Source: Chitinophagaceae bacterium
GTDB lineage: Bacteria; Bacteroidota; Bacteroidia; Chitinophagales; Chitinophagaceae
Direction of reading: 5' to 3'
NCBI GenBank assembly: GCA_003455235.1
Contig: DMRT01000345.1
Coordinates: forward strand, 1 to 7,517
DNA length: 7,517 nt
Shown here piece by piece: positions 5,694-7,517 of this stretch. Every line of letters starts with the position of its first letter. Position 1 is the first letter of the stretch. The notes beneath the pieces are model-generated. The model was not told the origin of the DNA. It searched no databases and was given only the letters and a program-made list of their open reading frames with translations. Made by a program: the position numbers and the translations under genes.

Positions 5694-7055
5694 ATGACGG
5701 CACCAAAACTACAACGAAGCCTCGGCTTATTTCAATCCACGGTGATCAACATGATCGATATGGTGGGCATCGGTCCCTTCGTAACATTGCCCATCGTGAT
5801 GGGATTGCTGGGCGGCATGTTCCTGTATGCCTGGATCGCCGGTGCAATCCTTTCTTTGGTGGATGCGATGATCTGGAGTGAACTGGGAGCGGCCTACCCG
5901 CTCGCCGGCGGCAGTTATAATTTTTTAAAGGAAGCATACGGCAAGGATGGTATGGGCCGGATGATGAGTTTTCTCTACGTCTGGCAGACCATCATACAGG
6001 CGCCGCTCGTTGCGGCTTCTGCAGCCATCGGTTTTGCTCAATACCTCGGTTACCTTGTACAGCTGAGCGAATGGGAACAAAAAGCGGTCTCCGCTTCCGT
6101 GATCGTTGTAGTCACGATCCTTCTTTACCGCAAGATCGACAGCATCGGCAGGATCGCTGTACTGTTATGGACCGGCGTGATCCTTACCATGGGCTGGATC
6201 ATCGTGGGAGGCATCGCTCATGGAAATTTTTTGCAGCCGCTGAAAGACATCAACGAAGGATTCAGCTGGGCACACCTGGCATCCTTTGCATTCGGGCAGG
6301 CATGCATCAAATCCATTTACAGTTATCTCGGTTATTATAATGTATGTCATCTCGGTGGAGAGATAAAAGAGCCGGGAAAGAATATCCCCCGCAGCATGTT
6401 CATCTCGGTGATCGGCATTGCCATCCTGTACATTGCCATGAACACCAGCGTGGGCAGCGTGATCTCCTGGCAGGAAGTGAAGCAATGGCAGGATGCTGGC
6501 GTCAATAATTTCGTGGTGAGCACATTCATCGAACGCCTGTACGGGCATATGGCCGCCAACATTGCAACCATCATGATCCTGTGGGTGACGATGGCTTCCT
6601 TATTCGCCGTAATGCTGGGTTACTCAAGGGTTCCTTATGCAGCAGCCAATGACGGCAGTTTCTTCAAGGTATTTGCCAGACTGCACCCCACCCGGAACTT
6701 CCCGTATATCTCTTTACTGGTAATGGCAGCTTTTGGTTTTGTGTTCAGCCTGCTCTTTAAAATGAGTGATGTGATCAGCGGCATCCTCGCCATGCGCATC
6801 ATGGTGCAATTCATCGGGCAGGCCATTGGTGTGCTGTTGTTACGGAAAAGAAACGGAACTTCTTCCTTGCCGTATAAAATGCCCTTATATCCATTGCCGG
6901 TGATCCTGGTCATCGCCATGTGGTTATTTATTTTTTATTCAACGGGATTAAAAGTGATCAACTCCTTTTTGATCGTATTCGGCTCCGGACTGGCCGTCTA
7001 TTTTATTTATGCAAAACTGCAGGGGCAATGGCCTTATCAAAAAAAAGAACTTTAA
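5694..7055 (+). CDS. APC-superfamily amino-acid permease
   Basis: A 453-residue inner-membrane transporter with about 12 hydrophobic helices, the normal size for the amino acid-polyamine-organocation superfamily. It likely moves an amino acid or related amine, coupled to an ion gradient or by exchange. Helix 1 contains the unwound substrate-binding motif as VGIGPFVTLP (24-33), where GSGIF is more usual. The segment after it, SELGAAYPLAGGSYNFLKEAYG (62-83), is the family's second hallmark. Helix 6 and the following loop read YSYLGYYNVCHLGGEIKEPGKNIPRS (209-234), matching the F-x-Y-x-G...E-E-I-K-x-P-x-x-x-I-P-R pattern, with GGE at the glutamate position. A further conserved loop, GYSRVPYAAANDGSFFKVFARLHP (309-332), follows helix 8. 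The start at 5694 places a short basic N-terminus before helix 1, as expected. Its stop overlaps that of the convergent downstream gene. The exact substrate cannot be told from sequence. Confidence 0.92.
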   Translation: MTAPKLQRSLGLFQSTVINMIDMVGIGPFVTLPIVMGLLGGMFLYAWIAGAILSLVDAMIWSELGAAYPLAGGSYNFLKEAYGKDGMGRMMSFLYVWQTIIQAPLVAASAAIGFAQYLGYLVQLSEWEQKAVSASVIVVVTILLYRKIDSIGRIAVLLWTGVILTMGWIIVGGIAHGNFLQPLKDINEGFSWAHLASFAFGQACIKSIYSYLGYYNVCHLGGEIKEPGKNIPRSMFISVIGIAILYIAMNTSVGSVISWQEVKQWQDAGVNNFVVSTFIERLYGHMAANIATIMILWVTMASLFAVMLGYSRVPYAAANDGSFFKVFARLHPTRNFPYISLLVMAAFGFVFSLLFKMSDVISGILAMRIMVQFIGQAIGVLLLRKRNGTSSLPYKMPLYPLPVILVIAMWLFIFYSTGLKVINSFLIVFGSGLAVYFIYAKLQGQWPYQKKEL

Positions 7056-7498
7056 TACAGCGCAGAAAACGGGGGAATGTCTGCCAGTTCTTTTAAGGCC
7101 CCTTCAGCAACCGAAAATGCCATGCAATGACTTCCATTGGTAATAACGAGGTACGGAACCTGTAATGAGATATTGTACCGCAATACCTGGCCGAGTACTT
7201 TTTTATCGAGGTCCACTCCCATCTCCTTGCACTCGATGATCATCCGGGGATTTGCCTGCCGGTCGTGTACAACCACGTCAAAACGTTTACGCAGTTCATT
7301 CAGCTTTATCTCCTTTTCCACGGCGACCAGGGAAGCGGGGTACTGCTTTACCTGCAGCAGGTATTGCAGGAAGTTCTGCCGCACCCATTCCTCGGGAGTA
7401 AGAGCCACCCAGCGTTTGCGGATCCCGTCGAAGATCATCTCCTTGCCGGCTTCCACCCGGGTCCGGGGTTGATATGGCGGGTATTCGATCTTTATCAT
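7052..7498 (-). CDS. Stand-alone HsdR N-terminal-like PD-(D/E)XK nuclease domain protein
   Basis: A 148-residue protein matching the short HsdR-N-like family common in Bacteroidota, equivalent to only the nuclease lobe of type I restriction subunit R. Visible hallmarks are the opening FDGIRKRWVALTPEEWVRQNFLQYLL (23-48), a possible catalytic Glu at 61 or 63, Asp74 in KRFDVVVHD, and the E89-C90-K91 pair in MIIECKEMGV, which together fit a PD-(D/E)XK active site. Gln104 and the following RYN (107-109) and YLVITNG (116-122) segments are also family features. No helicase motor, specificity or methylase gene is nearby, so it is not part of a restriction system here. Despite the usual database name, its job is unknown, and a housekeeping DNA role is possible. 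The start ATG at 7498 is the only sensible one; no promoter can be seen before the window ends. It ends on a TTAA shared with the permease stop. Confidence 0.88.
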   Translation of the reverse strand: MIKIEYPPYQPRTRVEAGKEMIFDGIRKRWVALTPEEWVRQNFLQYLLQVKQYPASLVAVEKEIKLNELRKRFDVVVHDRQANPRMIIECKEMGVDLDKKVLGQVLRYNISLQVPYLVITNGSHCMAFSVAEGALKELADIPPFSALY

Positions 7499-7517
7499 TG
7501 CAGCAGTTCCGGCGGCG
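7495..7517 (-). CDS. Possible C-terminal tail of an upstream minus-strand gene
   Basis: Read on the minus strand, the window's last 23 bases give, in one frame, six codons PPELLQ and then TGA. This stop overlaps the HsdR-N-like start as ATGA, a common sign of translational coupling. In Bacteroidota the gene before this nuclease-like protein is, as I recall, often holA (DNA polymerase III delta subunit), but nothing in six residues can confirm that. The reading could also be chance. Confidence 0.28.

Noticed and set aside
6165..6548. Minus-strand open frame of 127 codons antisense to the permease
   Set aside because: It lies entirely within a well-supported permease gene, and its composition fits an antisense shadow.
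7052..7498. Part of a type I restriction-modification or other defence system
   Set aside because: Only the HsdR-N-like nuclease lobe is present; no helicase domain, methylase, specificity subunit or other defence gene is in the window.

Overview
The window looks like chromosomal housekeeping DNA from a Bacteroidota bacterium, most likely a Chitinophagaceae-type member. Three things point there: promoter-like boxes of the TAnnTTTG type ahead of several genes, start codons without clear Shine-Dalgarno sequences, and the protein repertoire (a DUF4407 membrane protein, a stand-alone HsdR-N-like nuclease domain, and a LolA-family protein with a Bacteroidota-style sequence). The taxonomic call is inference from sequence style, not from a marker-gene search.

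Layout. Positions 2-2071 (minus) hold the first 690 codons of mutS. The gene runs off the left edge just after the ABC signature motif, so the Walker B region and C-terminus are missing. Positions 2072-2254 hold a small block of degenerate 16-base tandem units with inverted copies, plus a possible mutS promoter. Positions 2255-3451 (minus) encode a 398-residue DUF4407-type membrane/coiled-coil protein. Positions 3452-3690 are a divergent promoter region. Positions 3691-4347 (plus) encode a secreted LolA-family lipoprotein carrier. A strong bidirectional terminator lies at 4383-4413 between convergent genes. Positions 4411-4968 (minus) encode a UbiX-type flavin prenyltransferase. After a 42-base divergent gap, 5011-5535 (plus) encodes an exported thioredoxin-fold protein with a CGWC active site. 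Positions 5694-7055 (plus) encode an APC-superfamily permease. Positions 7052-7498 (minus) encode a stand-alone PD-(D/E)XK nuclease-like domain of the HsdR N-terminal family, whose stop codon overlaps that of the permease. The last 23 bases may hold the tail of another minus-strand gene with an ATGA overlap.

The genes do not form one pathway. They are single-gene or short transcription units covering DNA repair (MutS), envelope biogenesis (LolA), cofactor prenylation (UbiX), periplasmic redox or thiol chemistry (the thioredoxin), amino-acid uptake (APC permease), and two proteins of unknown role (DUF4407, HsdR-N-like). I see no mobile element, CRISPR array, RNA gene or clear defence island. 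I found no convincing undescribed system; the points most worth a second look are the intergenic repeat block, the DUF4407 protein, the solo nuclease domain and a Glu-to-Asp change at a conserved UbiX position.
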